Assembly (NCBI RefSeq): GCF_003391055.1
Contig: NZ_QUAJ01000022.1
Coordinates: 1-64,000 of the forward strand
Direction of reading: 5' to 3'
DNA: 64,000 nt
From: Psychrilyobacter piezotolerans
Lineage (GTDB): Bacteria; Fusobacteriota; Fusobacteriia; Fusobacteriales; Fusobacteriaceae
Positions 15,160 through 22,979 of this stretch are shown here, in pieces; the stretch's first letter is position 1, and each line of letters opens with the position of its first letter. The notes under the pieces are model-generated. The model was not told the origin of the DNA and searched no databases. It saw only the letters and a program-made list of their open reading frames with translations. The position numbers and the translations under genes were made by a program.

Positions 15160-16056
15160 ATGAAATTAAAGAAAAAATATGTTGCAGGATTGGCCATACT
15201 GGCCTGCCTCCTCTGGTCCACTGCATTTGCAGGGGTCAAAATCGGATTTGAATATATGCCGAAGCCCTTTACATTTGCGGGACTTCGCTTTACCTTAGCG
15301 GGACTCCTCTTGATCCCATTTTCCTGGAAAAGAGACAGTTTTAGCCAGCTTATCCTCCATAGAAGGGTAATCACATATGTAGTTTTTCTAAATACTGCTG
15401 TAGGTTATGCACTTTACTATATAGCCATGAGTTATGTAGGAGGAGCTACTGCTGCTATCGTTATCGGGTCTGGGCCGCTTATCACAGCTGTTATGACTCA
15501 CTTTACCATGGCTGATGACAGGATGGACAGATATAAGGGGTTAAGTATATTATTGGGATTGATAGGAATAGTTGTTATTATGGTCAACTCCAAACCTCTT
15601 ACACCCGTTGGCCAAAAAGAGATCTTTGGAATTCTCCTGCTCCTGACTAATTCCACCCTGACCAGTTTTGCCAATATCAAGGTAGCACAGATAAAAAAAG
15701 GAATTTCAGGAGTATTTTTAACTACCAATCAGATGTTATGGGGGGGACTTATCCTTTTGGGGATGGGAAGAATTTTCGAAGGAAAGATCCAATTGAACCA
15801 GCCAGTTAATTTTTATATAGCTTTGGTTTGGCTGGCTTTAGTCTCAGCTGTTGCCTTCTCTATCTGGTTTTTCTTAATTCAGGTAGACGGGGTAAAGGTA
15901 TCGGAATTAAATATGTTTAAGTTTTTTATTCCTGTTTCTGGAGCCATCATCAGCTGGAGCATCTTACCCAATGAGTCTCCAAACCTTATTTCCTTTATCG
16001 GAATGGGATGTGTGTTCGGGGCACTCATAGTAAATCATAGGTTTTCAAAAAAATAA
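15160..16056 (+). CDS. EamA/DMT-family transporter
   Basis: This 298-residue protein has about ten hydrophobic segments and two EamA repeats, the second starting near residue 155. That is the drug/metabolite transporter plan. Such proteins export or import small metabolites such as amino acids or nucleotides. The substrate cannot be told from sequence. It is probably co-transcribed with pth, and a perfect terminator overlaps its stop codon. Confidence 0.85.
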   Translation: MKLKKKYVAGLAILACLLWSTAFAGVKIGFEYMPKPFTFAGLRFTLAGLLLIPFSWKRDSFSQLILHRRVITYVVFLNTAVGYALYYIAMSYVGGATAAIVIGSGPLITAVMTHFTMADDRMDRYKGLSILLGLIGIVVIMVNSKPLTPVGQKEIFGILLLLTNSTLTSFANIKVAQIKKGISGVFLTTNQMLWGGLILLGMGRIFEGKIQLNQPVNFYIALVWLALVSAVAFSIWFFLIQVDGVKVSELNMFKFFIPVSGAIISWSILPNESPNLISFIGMGCVFGALIVNHRFSKK

Positions 16057-16090
16057 GAAATGAGAAGCCGGTTGGCTTCTCATTTCTTAT
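16053..16090 (+). terminator. Terminator after the EamA gene
   Basis: The long perfect stem AAGAAATGAGAAGCC / GGCTTCTCATTTCTT has a four-base loop. It includes the stop codon of the EamA gene and is followed by T-rich sequence. Confidence 0.85.
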
Positions 16091-16111
16091 TTAAATTTAA
16101 TTTTTATTAGT

Positions 16112-16146
16112 AAAAAAAATAGCTAGATCACATAGTGATCTAGCTA
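16112..16146 (-). terminator. Terminator of the alpha ribosomal operon
   Basis: The stem AGCTAGATCAC / GTGATCTAGCT has a short loop. On the minus strand it is followed by eight T residues. It lies just downstream of rplQ and ends the rpsM-rpsK-rpsD-rpoA-rplQ unit. Confidence 0.88.
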
Positions 16147-16158
16147 TTTATAATAGTT

Positions 16159-16509
16159 TTATACTAATTCGATTATTGCCATTTGTGAAGAGTCTCCTCT
16201 TCTAATACCAGTTTTCATAATTCTAGTATATCCACCGTTTCTTTCTGTGTACTTAGGAGCTACTTCAGCAAATAACTTTGCTACAGTATCTTTGTCTCTT
16301 AAGAATGCAAGTGCTCTTCTTCTTGACGCTAAGTCTCCTTTTTTTCCTAAAGTAACCATTCTTTCAGCAAACTTTCTTAATTCCTTTGCTCTAGTTACAG
16401 TTGTTTCTATTCTTTCTTCATTTATTAAAGAAATAGTTAAGTTCATTAACATAGCTAATCTATGTTCTGATCTTCTACCTAACTTTCTATATGATTTATT
16501 ATGATTCAT
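16159..16509 (-). CDS. rplQ: Ribosomal protein bL17
   Basis: This is a 116-residue large-subunit protein. It has the typical L17 start ([24 protein letters not shown] is read from 1) and ending ([15 protein letters not shown]). It is the last gene of the alpha operon, after rpoA, as in most bacteria. The ribosome-binding site GGAGG lies 11 bases upstream of ATG. Confidence 0.97.
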   Translation of the reverse strand: MNHNKSYRKLGRRSEHRLAMLMNLTISLINEERIETTVTRAKELRKFAERMVTLGKKGDLASRRRALAFLRDKDTVAKLFAEVAPKYTERNGGYTRIMKTGIRRGDSSQMAIIELV

Positions 16510-16538
16510 TTTTAAGCTAGCCTCCTTTGCTTATAAAA

Positions 16539-17519
16539 TTAATTAGAGGTATTGTTACCCTGTAAGTCAAAACCTAATTCTCTCATTTTATCTAAAATTT
16601 CATCCAATGATTTTCTTCCCAAGTTCTTGATCTTTAACAATTCAGTTAATCCCATCTCAGAAAGTTGACCAACATCTTCAATTCCAGCCTTTTTAAGACA
16701 ATTGAATGATCTTACAGTAAGATCTAACTCCTCAATTTTTGTTCCTGCTACATTGTTTACTACAACAGTAGTTACAGGCTCATCATTTAATTCTTCTTCT
16801 TCTTGATCTCTTAAGCTGTCCATTCTATCACCAATCTCTAAGAATGGGTTCAAATGGAAACTTAACAGCTCAACTGCATATGAAATTGCATCTCTGATTT
16901 CAACACTTCCATCAGTTGCAACATTTAATGTTAATTTATCAAAATCAGTTTGTCTTCCTACCATAGTATCTACCACAGAGTAAGAAACTTTTTTGATTGG
17001 AGTATATATCGCATCAACCGGAATATACTCTACAGACCAATCTGTATTGTCGATTTCATCTGCAACTACAAATCCTTCTCCAGTATCAACAATAAATTCC
17101 ATATCTACTCTTCTGTCAGTAGTAACTGTACAGATAACATGATCAGGATTTATTACTTCGATACCAGCATCAGGAATGATGTCAGCAGCTGTAACAACTC
17201 TTGGCCCTTCTATTGATAATGTCATTTTTTTCTCACCAGGCTCATCAGCTTTAACGATGATCTCCTTAACATTAAGGACAACATCAGTTACCGCCTCTTT
17301 AACACCTTCCATAGTAGAAAATTCATTTAAAACACCGTCAATTCTTACACCTTTAATAGCTGTTCCTGGAATAGATGATAACAACACTCTTCTAAGTGCG
17401 TTACCAATCGTATTTCCATACCCTCTATATAATGGCTCCACTACATAGCTTCCACTAAATTCACTAGTTTTTTCTTCTGTAATGTTTATATTTCTTGCTA
17501 ATTTTTCGATCTTTAACAT
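16539..17519 (-). CDS. rpoA: RNA polymerase alpha subunit
   Basis: RpoA forms the dimer that nucleates RNA polymerase assembly, and its C-terminal domain contacts activators and UP elements. The N-terminal domain includes EPLYRGYGNTIGNALRRVLLSSIPG. A linker rich in Glu and Asp (about 235-250) leads to the C-terminal helix-hairpin-helix domain (ELDLTVRSFNCLKKAGI ... LKIKNLGRKSLDEI). At 326 residues it is of normal length. It lies between rpsD and rplQ. Confidence 0.97.
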   Translation of the reverse strand: MLKIEKLARNINITEEKTSEFSGSYVVEPLYRGYGNTIGNALRRVLLSSIPGTAIKGVRIDGVLNEFSTMEGVKEAVTDVVLNVKEIIVKADEPGEKKMTLSIEGPRVVTAADIIPDAGIEVINPDHVICTVTTDRRVDMEFIVDTGEGFVVADEIDNTDWSVEYIPVDAIYTPIKKVSYSVVDTMVGRQTDFDKLTLNVATDGSVEIRDAISYAVELLSFHLNPFLEIGDRMDSLRDQEEEELNDEPVTTVVVNNVAGTKIEELDLTVRSFNCLKKAGIEDVGQLSEMGLTELLKIKNLGRKSLDEILDKMRELGFDLQGNNTSN

Positions 17520-17559
17520 TGAATCACTCCTACATAAAATTTTGTGCTCTCAAAACTTA

Positions 17560-18147
17560 TTATCTTGAGTAGAATTCTACGATTAATGCTTCATCTAATT
17601 CGAAGTCCATATCGTCTTTTGTAGGGTTTTGTAAGATTTTTCCAGCAAAGTTAGCTTTATCTAATTCGATCCAAGCAGGTGCGTTAGCCTCTTCTATAGA
17701 TGTCTTGATTAAGTCAACATTTTTTGAATTTTCTATAACTGCTACAACATCTCCAGCTTTAACTCTGTAAGACGCGATATTTACTCTTCTTCCATTTACA
17801 GAAACATGTCCATGAGATACAACTTGTCTAGCTTGTCTTCTAGTAGAAGCAAACCCCATTCTGTATACTACATTTTCTAATCTTCTCTCTAAATATTGAA
17901 TTAAGTTAAGACCAGTTACTCCATCTTTTCTTGAAGCTTCTTCATATAACTTTCTGAATTGCTTTTCCATTACAGCATATACGAATTTCGCTTTTTGCTT
18001 CTCTCTTAATTGAATAGCATATTCAGTTGGTTTTTGATTTGCATTTGGTCTAGGACCTCTGTTTGATTTTTTATTTATTCCTAAAACTATTGGATCTAAT
18101 CCAAGAGCTCTACATCTCTTTAATACAGGCTGTCTATTAATTGCCAT
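17560..18147 (-). CDS. rpsD: Ribosomal protein uS4
   Basis: S4 starts small-subunit assembly by binding the 5' domain of 16S rRNA. The 195-residue protein has an S4 RNA-binding domain (RLENVVYRMGFASTRRQARQVVSHGHVSVNG). It lacks the N-terminal four-cysteine zinc site and has only Cys13, so it is the zinc-free type. In many bacteria S4 represses its own operon through a leader RNA upstream of rpsM, and a structured leader is present there in this window. Confidence 0.97.
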   Translation of the reverse strand: MAINRQPVLKRCRALGLDPIVLGINKKSNRGPRPNANQKPTEYAIQLREKQKAKFVYAVMEKQFRKLYEEASRKDGVTGLNLIQYLERRLENVVYRMGFASTRRQARQVVSHGHVSVNGRRVNIASYRVKAGDVVAVIENSKNVDLIKTSIEEANAPAWIELDKANFAGKILQNPTKDDMDFELDEALIVEFYSR

Positions 18148-18228
18148 TGACCTATATCCTCCTTTTTTTTCGTATTTAACTCCGATAATCAGAATTGTTT
18201 TTATCTACAATAATTTTGAATAAGTGAA

Positions 18229-18621
18229 CTACACTCTTCTCTTTTTAGGTGGTCTACATCCGTTATGTGGAACTGGTGTAGCATCAACAATTTTTGATAC
18301 TTCTAATCCAGCTGCTTGTAATGATCTGATAGTAGCTTCTCTTCCAGAACCAGGTCCCTTCACTCTTACTTCTACCTTTTTCATTCCATGCTCCATAGCT
18401 GCTTTAGCTACTTCTTCCGCTGCTATTTGAGCTGCGAATGGAGTTCCTTTTTTAGTGTTCTTGAATCCTGAAGTTCCTCCAGATTTCCAAGCTACAACTC
18501 TTCCTTCAGTATCTGTGATAGCGATGATAGTGTTGTTAAAAGTTGAATGTATATGAGCTATTCCTAAAGGAATATTCTTTAATTTCTTCTTAGTCTTAAC
18601 TGCGCCTCTTTTCTTAGCCAA
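18229..18621 (-). CDS. rpsK: Ribosomal protein uS11
   Basis: This is a 130-residue small-subunit protein of the platform. The family core includes [36 protein letters not shown] and the C-terminal [10 protein letters not shown]. The start codon is TTG (followed by GCT AAG AAA), preceded by GGAGGAGTTAAC. It lies between rpsM and rpsD. Confidence 0.97.
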   Translation of the reverse strand: MAKKRGAVKTKKKLKNIPLGIAHIHSTFNNTIIAITDTEGRVVAWKSGGTSGFKNTKKGTPFAAQIAAEEVAKAAMEHGMKKVEVRVKGPGSGREATIRSLQAAGLEVSKIVDATPVPHNGCRPPKKRRV

Positions 18622-18673
18622 GTTAACTCCTCCTTACTTAAATTTTTCTATATAATTAGATTTATTATTATTA

Positions 18674-19033
18674 TTATTTCTTATTAACTGCTTTCTTTGG
18701 ACCTTTAACAGTTCTTGCATTTGTTTTAGACTTTTGCCCTCTTACAGGTAAGTTTGCTCTATGTCTAGAACCTCTGTAACATCTGATGTCTAATAATCTC
18801 TTGATATCAAGTCTGATGTCTTTTCTTAAGTCACCCTCAACTTTGATCCCGTCAACTATAGCTCTGATCTTATTTAATTCTTCTTCAGTCATATCTTTAA
18901 CTCTAACATCAAAACTGATTCCAGCTTCCGTTAAAACTCTTTCTGAAGTTGTTTGTCCGATTCCAAAGACATAAGTTAATGCGATTACGATTCTCTTATT
19001 TCTAGGGATATCTACTCCTGCTACTCTTGCCAC
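18674..19033 (-). CDS. rpsM: Ribosomal protein uS13
   Basis: This is a 119-residue small-subunit head protein. It has the start [25 protein letters not shown] and the tRNA-contacting C-terminus with [22 protein letters not shown]. The start codon is GTG, eight bases after GGAGG. It is the first gene of the alpha operon after a structured RNA. Confidence 0.97.
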   Translation of the reverse strand: MARVAGVDIPRNKRIVIALTYVFGIGQTTSERVLTEAGISFDVRVKDMTEEELNKIRAIVDGIKVEGDLRKDIRLDIKRLLDIRCYRGSRHRANLPVRGQKSKTNARTVKGPKKAVNKK

Positions 19034-19096
19034 GTATTTTCCTCCTCGTTTACTTTATATATCGCTTGGTATAATAACCAGCTAAACACTTTCCTC

Positions 19097-19159
19097 GACA
19101 TGCCTTTTGATTACTCCGAATTTTCACCCAAAAGTATCGCCTCTACAGGTCAACATGTC
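19097..19159 (-). ncRNA. Structured leader RNA upstream of rpsM (candidate ribosomal-protein leader)
   Basis: On the minus strand the space between rpmJ and rpsM contains an outer stem GACATG / CATGTC (19154-19159 with 19097-19102). An inner stem CTTTTG / CAAAAG (19129-19134 with 19104-19109) sits just inside it. The S4 protein is known to repress rpsM operons through leaders at this same place in E. coli and other groups. The fold here is seen by eye only, and the binder is inference. Confidence 0.55.
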
Positions 19160-19197
19160 TTTACAGTACGCGTTTTTCAAATGTGTGTTGCTTTCAA

Positions 19198-19314
19198 TTA
19201 CCCTTGAACTTGCTTGTGCTTTGGATTAGTTTTACAGATTACTCTTAACTTTCCATGTCTTTTAATAAGTTTGCACTTGTCGCAAATAGGCTTTACTGAT
19301 GCTCTTACTTTCAT
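19198..19314 (-). CDS. rpmJ: Ribosomal protein bL36
   Basis: This is a 38-residue large-subunit protein, [20 protein letters not shown] at its start, ending KHKQVQG. The zinc ligands are Cys11, Cys14, Cys27 and His33, so this is the zinc-binding C+ form. A ribosome-binding site GGAGG lies before the ATG. It lies between infA and rpsM, the common bacterial order. Confidence 0.95.
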   Translation of the reverse strand: MKVRASVKPICDKCKLIKRHGKLRVICKTNPKHKQVQG

Positions 19315-19338
19315 TTGAAACCTCCTCTCACAAAAAAA

Positions 19339-19557
19339 TTATTTTTTTCTGTAAACAATTCTACCTCTTGATAAATCATAAGGTGAAACTTGAACCAATA
19401 CTTTATCTCCAGGCAAGATTCTAATGTAATGCATCCTCATCTTTCCTGATATGTGACCTAAAATCACATGTCCGTTCTCTAATTCTACCTTAAACATAGC
19501 ATTAGGTAACGTTTCAAGTATTACTCCTTCTAATTCTATTACGTCTTGTTTCGCCAT
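19339..19557 (-). CDS. infA: Translation initiation factor IF-1
   Basis: IF-1 is a 72-residue single OB-fold protein that binds the A site of the small subunit during initiation. The sequence [20 protein letters not shown] ... [16 protein letters not shown] is standard. It has its own promoter in the gap after map and is followed by rpmJ 24 bases later. Confidence 0.97.
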   Translation of the reverse strand: MAKQDVIELEGVILETLPNAMFKVELENGHVILGHISGKMRMHYIRILPGDKVLVQVSPYDLSRGRIVYRKK

Positions 19558-19592
19558 ACTTCCTCCTCGAAACTTATTGTTAATACCGAATT

Positions 19593-19621
19593 ATTATATC
19601 ATAAGTCACACAAGAAGTCTA
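19593..19621 (-). promoter_or_regulatory. Promoter of infA
   Basis: On the minus strand there is a -35 TAGACT (19616-19621), a 17-base spacer and a -10 TATAAT (19593-19598). It lies about 40 bases upstream of the infA start, so infA-rpmJ and perhaps the whole downstream ribosomal block can be transcribed independently of map. Confidence 0.65.
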
Positions 19622-19753
19622 CTTTTTATTTTTGTTTCATCCTATTTTTTTTAGTTTTTGACAAAGATAAAAATATTGTTTTACAGATCTGCAGTTATCC
19701 CCTTCAAAAACTCTATTTTACTGGTTTAGATCTGATATCAGTAAAGAGAATTT

Positions 19754-20524
19754 TTATTTTTCATACCTACTTAAAACCAGTGGTTTTCCATCTACAATGG
19801 CTACCGAATGTTCGAAGTGTGCACTTCTTTTTCCATCTTTAGTAACTGCTGTCCAGCCATCATCTAAAATTCCTACCTTATATGATCCTGCATTTACCAT
19901 AGGCTCTATGGCAATTACCATTCCTTCTTCTAATTTTATCCCTCTGCCTTTTCTTCCAAAATTCATTACCATGGGATCTTCGTGCATAGTATGTCCCACT
20001 CCATGACCGCAGAAATCTCTTACCACTGTGAATTTATTTTTCTTTACATGGGTTTCGATGGCATTCCCGAGATCTCCTAACCTATTGCCTGCGTAACATT
20101 GTTCAATCCCTATTTCTAAAGCTTCCCTAGTTACTTTCAGTAATTTTTTAGACTCCTCATCTATCTCTCCTACAGGAAAAGTTATAGCTGCATCTCCAAA
20201 GTAACCATCCAAATTAGTTACAGTATCGATACTTACTATATCTCCCTCCTGTAAGATTCTATCCCCGGGGATTCCGTGCACTACCTCTTCATTTACAGAT
20301 ATACAAGATCCAGCCGGATAAGGGTTAGATGGCCCTCCTACTCCTATTGTTGCAGGAATTGCACCCTGGCTTCTGACATAATCCTCGATTATTTTATTGA
20401 GTTCATTCGTTGATACCCCTGGAACAATCTTACTAGGTAATATTTCATTGTATAATCTGGCAATTATCTGGTTTGCTGCCTTTATCTTTTCGATCTCTTC
20501 TCTTGTTTTAATTGTTATTGACAT
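19754..20524 (-). CDS. map: Methionine aminopeptidase, type I
   Basis: Map removes the initiator methionine from new proteins. The 256-residue type I enzyme has the metal ligands in the usual segments: SIDTVTNLDGYFGDAAITF (two Asp), GHGVGHTMHEDP (His), EEGMVIAIEP (Glu) and HFEHSVAI (Glu). The ribosome-binding site AAGGAGG precedes the ATG. It lies between adk and infA as in many spc operons, but 302 bases separate it from adk. Confidence 0.96.
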   Translation of the reverse strand: MSITIKTREEIEKIKAANQIIARLYNEILPSKIVPGVSTNELNKIIEDYVRSQGAIPATIGVGGPSNPYPAGSCISVNEEVVHGIPGDRILQEGDIVSIDTVTNLDGYFGDAAITFPVGEIDEESKKLLKVTREALEIGIEQCYAGNRLGDLGNAIETHVKKNKFTVVRDFCGHGVGHTMHEDPMVMNFGRKGRGIKLEEGMVIAIEPMVNAGSYKVGILDDGWTAVTKDGKRSAHFEHSVAIVDGKPLVLSRYEK

Positions 20525-20791
20525 TTAATCCTCCTTACATTTTCTTTTTTATTTTTTTCAACTCTCTCCCTAGTCCCCTCTCTTTATTAAAGTGAGGGGG
20601 ATCTATATAAACTCACTAAGTCATAGTTTTATGAAATTTCTTCATTGTTCAAACTTTCTTTTCCCTTTTGACATCATAAAATTTACTTTTACTAAAAATA
20701 AATTTTTTGTACTCGTCAATCAGGGGAAAATAAGAATAAAAGAGTTCGGAAAACGCTAACAAGGAAAGAGTTATTTCAATTGCTGTCTAAT
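20525..20791. other. Gap between map and adk
   Basis: This stretch contains no gene. Near 20568-20603 there is a short palindromic piece (ccctagtcccctctctttattaaagtgaggggga) resembling the central part of the 70-bp element at 14470 and 24442, but much decayed. The rest is AT-rich. A promoter for map is expected here but I cannot place it with confidence. Confidence 0.5.
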
Positions 20792-20818
20792 AAAAAAGGT
20801 GAGTCACCTCACCTTTTT
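20792..20818 (-). terminator. Terminator after adk
   Basis: The stem AAAAAGGTGA / TCACCTTTTT is centred near 20805, with T-rich sequence on its minus-strand 3' side. It separates adk from map, so the usual adk-map co-transcription is probably weak here. Confidence 0.75.
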
Positions 20819-20826
20819 AGATAACT

Positions 20827-21468
20827 TTATCCTAATATTTTAAATATATCTTCCTTTACTTCTGAAACTTCACGAGTTCCATCTACTTCCGCCATTACTC
20901 CTCTAGCTGTATAAAAATCAAATAATGGTGCAGTTTGAGCATGGTATGAAGCTAACCTGTTTACAACAGTCTCAGCTGTATCATCTTTTCTTATGATCAA
21001 ACCTTCTCCACAGTAGTCACAGATATCTGTAGATTTTGGCGGGTTGAATTCCACATGGAAAGATGCTCCGCACTTAGGACATACCCTTCTCCCGGTAATC
21101 CTGTCTACGATCAGATCATCAGGGACATTTAGAGATATTACCCTGTCCAACGATATTTTCATATCTTTCATCAATTTTTCCAATGCCTCTGCCTGAGGAA
21201 TTGTTCTAGGGAACCCGTCTAAGATAAATCCTTCCTTACAGTCTTCTTCAGTTAATCTATCTCTTATTATTCCGATAATAGTTGAGTCAGGCACTAATTT
21301 CCCTTCATCCATAAATTTCTTAGCTTCTAATCCCATCTCTGTTCCAGCTTTTATAGCTGCTCTCAAAATATCTCCTGTTGAGATTTGAGGTATATCGTAT
21401 TTCTCTATTAGAAATTTTGCTTGTGTACCTTTACCGGCACCAGGTGCTCCAAATAACATGATATTCAT
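20827..21468 (-). CDS. adk: Adenylate kinase
   Basis: Adk catalyses ATP + AMP <-> 2 ADP. The 213-residue long form has the P loop GAPGAGKGT (7-15), DGFPRT (84-89) and a LID zinc site Cys130, Cys133, Cys150, Cys153. The ribosome-binding site AAGGAG lies before the ATG. In most genomes secY lies just upstream, but here the upstream gene is a BFD-like protein, so the spc cluster is broken at this point. A -10 box TATAAT lies at 21508-21513 on the minus strand. Confidence 0.97.
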   Translation of the reverse strand: MNIMLFGAPGAGKGTQAKFLIEKYDIPQISTGDILRAAIKAGTEMGLEAKKFMDEGKLVPDSTIIGIIRDRLTEEDCKEGFILDGFPRTIPQAEALEKLMKDMKISLDRVISLNVPDDLIVDRITGRRVCPKCGASFHVEFNPPKSTDICDYCGEGLIIRKDDTAETVVNRLASYHAQTAPLFDFYTARGVMAEVDGTREVSEVKEDIFKILG

Positions 21469-21603
21469 TGAATAATCACTCCTTAAATTTATTATATTTT
21501 ACAGGGCATTATACTATATATCTGTTATTTTTAACACCCCTTTATTTTCCCCGCCTAACTTTTAGCCTGCCTTCATTTTACTCATTTATTAATTGACTTT
21601 ATC

Positions 21604-21798
21604 TCAGCTGTATTCTTTTATTAATTCCACTATATCCTTGCCGCAGCAGATTCCTTTTGGATTATTCCTCTCACAATCAGGGTTCATCATTGCTCCTGTG
21701 ACTGCCACCACTTCTTTCAAAGTTTTCGCCCCTTTAAATACAGCACTAGCTATGTCTCCCTTGGTTACCTTGTCACAATAACAGATATATTCATACAT
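21604..21798 (-). CDS. BFD-like [2Fe-2S]-binding protein
   Basis: This is a 64-residue protein with the cysteine pattern of bacterioferritin-associated ferredoxin-like domains: Cys6 and Cys8 (ICYC), Cys42 and a C-terminal CC (51-52) in NPKGICCG. Such domains hold a [2Fe-2S] cluster and occur alone or in copper chaperones and nitrite reductases. It follows the phosphatase-like gene on the same strand, so it may pass electrons to, or be co-regulated with, that protein. Confidence 0.8.
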   Translation of the reverse strand: MYEYICYCDKVTKGDIASAVFKGAKTLKEVVAVTGAMMNPDCERNNPKGICCGKDIVELIKEYS

Positions 21799-21870
21799 CT
21801 TTTTCTCTCTGGGAGTTTTTATTTTTTTATCTCCTTTTAATTCTATCCCGGAATTATCTGCTGTATTTCC

Positions 21871-22272
21871 TCAACAGTCTTTTGCCGGCTCATCTTTTTT
21901 GCCTCTTTTTAAAGTCTCCAATAACTCCTTTACTTTTACCTCTATTAACTCTATACATTTTTCCTTATCATCTACATCCTCTAATCCAAAATTTACCACT
22001 TTATCTGCCATATGGATCGGACAATCTATGTTACATCCCATCTTTACCAGCACATCTAATTTACGAGGCAGGGTATCCATATCTTTAGGAAAATAACCCT
22101 CCATAGAATAACCCTTGGATTCCATTATTTTTTTCCCTGCTTCATTTAATTTTTCCGCCGGTTTTGTTCCTGCCGAATAGATCTCAAAAGTTCCGTCATT
22201 AAATTCATTCCCGAACCTTTCACCTATAATAGATTTAAAGGAATTTCCGTTACACACAAATGCTATTTTCAT
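21871..22272 (-). CDS. Arsenate reductase / low-molecular-weight phosphatase-like protein with altered loop
   Basis: The 133-residue protein has the low-molecular-weight phosphatase fold signature at its N-terminus, AFVCNGNSFKS. Cys7 is the nucleophile position. The CX5R loop of active family members needs Arg six residues later, and here it is Lys13. Cys80 and Cys84 (CNIDC) could act as resolving cysteines as in thioredoxin-linked ArsC, and there is a C-terminal Cys133. It is divergent from an ArsR gene. An arsenic or redox role fits, but the lost arginine makes catalysis uncertain. Confidence 0.7.
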   Translation of the reverse strand: MKIAFVCNGNSFKSIIGERFGNEFNDGTFEIYSAGTKPAEKLNEAGKKIMESKGYSMEGYFPKDMDTLPRKLDVLVKMGCNIDCPIHMADKVVNFGLEDVDDKEKCIELIEVKVKELLETLKRGKKDEPAKDC

Positions 22273-22388
22273 CTCCTACACCCCTTTTTTTTATAAATAA
22301 TATTATTTATTATACACCAATTTAGTAAAGAATTAAAATGTTATCACCAAGTTACGCACAAAAATTTGTTCCTTCTAAAAAATTCCTC

Positions 22389-22417
22389 TTGCTTTTATAT
22401 TTGAAACCGTTTATTAT
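22389..22417 (+). promoter_or_regulatory. Promoter of the ArsR gene
   Basis: A -35 TTGCTT (22389-22394), a 17-base spacer and a -10 TATTAT (22412-22417) lie about 43 bases upstream of the ArsR start. The AT-rich repeats around the -10 (attatataag, aataattaatta) would be the natural place for an ArsR operator. No clear palindrome can be singled out. Confidence 0.6.
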
Positions 22418-22459
22418 ATAAGCAAATAATTAATTAGTTAAATACTTAAGGAGGCAAGA

Positions 22460-22753
22460 ATGAATAACATTGATTTTCAAGCCAGAATATTCAAAGCTTT
22501 AGGTCACCCATTAAGACTGAAGATCTTAAAAAAATTAGTGAGCGGAGAACTCTGTGTGTGTAAATTAGTAGATGATACTGAATTTACCCAGGCAAACCTA
22601 TCTCAGCATCTAAAGATTCTCAGCAATGCAGGTTTAATTGTCAAAAGAAAGGAGGGGAATTATTCCCACTACCGTATATCGGATGATAAAACTATCGATC
22701 TTTTGGCCCACTGTGAAGATATAGCTGCTAACTATATAAAAAAACTATTATAA
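22460..22753 (+). CDS. ArsR-family transcriptional repressor
   Basis: This is a 97-residue winged-helix protein. The ELCVC segment (Cys32, Cys34) matches the alpha-3 metal(loid) site of ArsR, and the recognition helix region is TQANLSQHLKILSNAGL. It should release DNA on binding arsenite or antimonite. It is divergent from the phosphatase-like and BFD-like genes, which are its likely targets. An ArsB or Acr3 exporter is not found here. A MATE exporter gene follows 226 bases later beyond a repeat element. Confidence 0.88.
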   Translation: MNNIDFQARIFKALGHPLRLKILKKLVSGELCVCKLVDDTEFTQANLSQHLKILSNAGLIVKRKEGNYSHYRISDDKTIDLLAHCEDIAANYIKKLL

Positions 22754-22756
22754 CAA

Positions 22757-22964
22757 CCCTCTCTCGACTGTCGGCACTCTCCTTACTCCTCCCTTTTACA
22801 GTTTCTCTAAAAATAGAGAAACCAACGTAAATACTTCGAAGCAATTTCGATAGTTTCCTCTGATATCACATTTAGAAAATTCTTTTTAACTATAAGAATT
22901 TCCTAATATTCGTGACCTCGTGGAAACGACAACAAGAAAGGAGTTAAGACGAGGCAAGAGAGGG
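22757..22964. repeat. 208-bp element with imperfect terminal inverted repeats
   Basis: The left end ccctctctcgactg and the right end, read in reverse complement as ccctctcttgcctc, form imperfect inverted repeats. Inside is a hairpin gtttctc / gagaaac (about 22801-22822). It encodes no protein and fills the gap between arsR and the MATE gene. The size and ends fit a MITE, but without other copies in the window this is a guess. The MATE ribosome-binding site ggagg begins just after it. Confidence 0.5.
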
Positions 22965-22979
22965 TAATTTGGAGGAAAC

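Noticed and set aside
21491-21536. Operator (TGTTATTTTTAACA) upstream of adk
   Set aside because: The arms are made of A and T only apart from one pair and could occur by chance in this AT-rich DNA.
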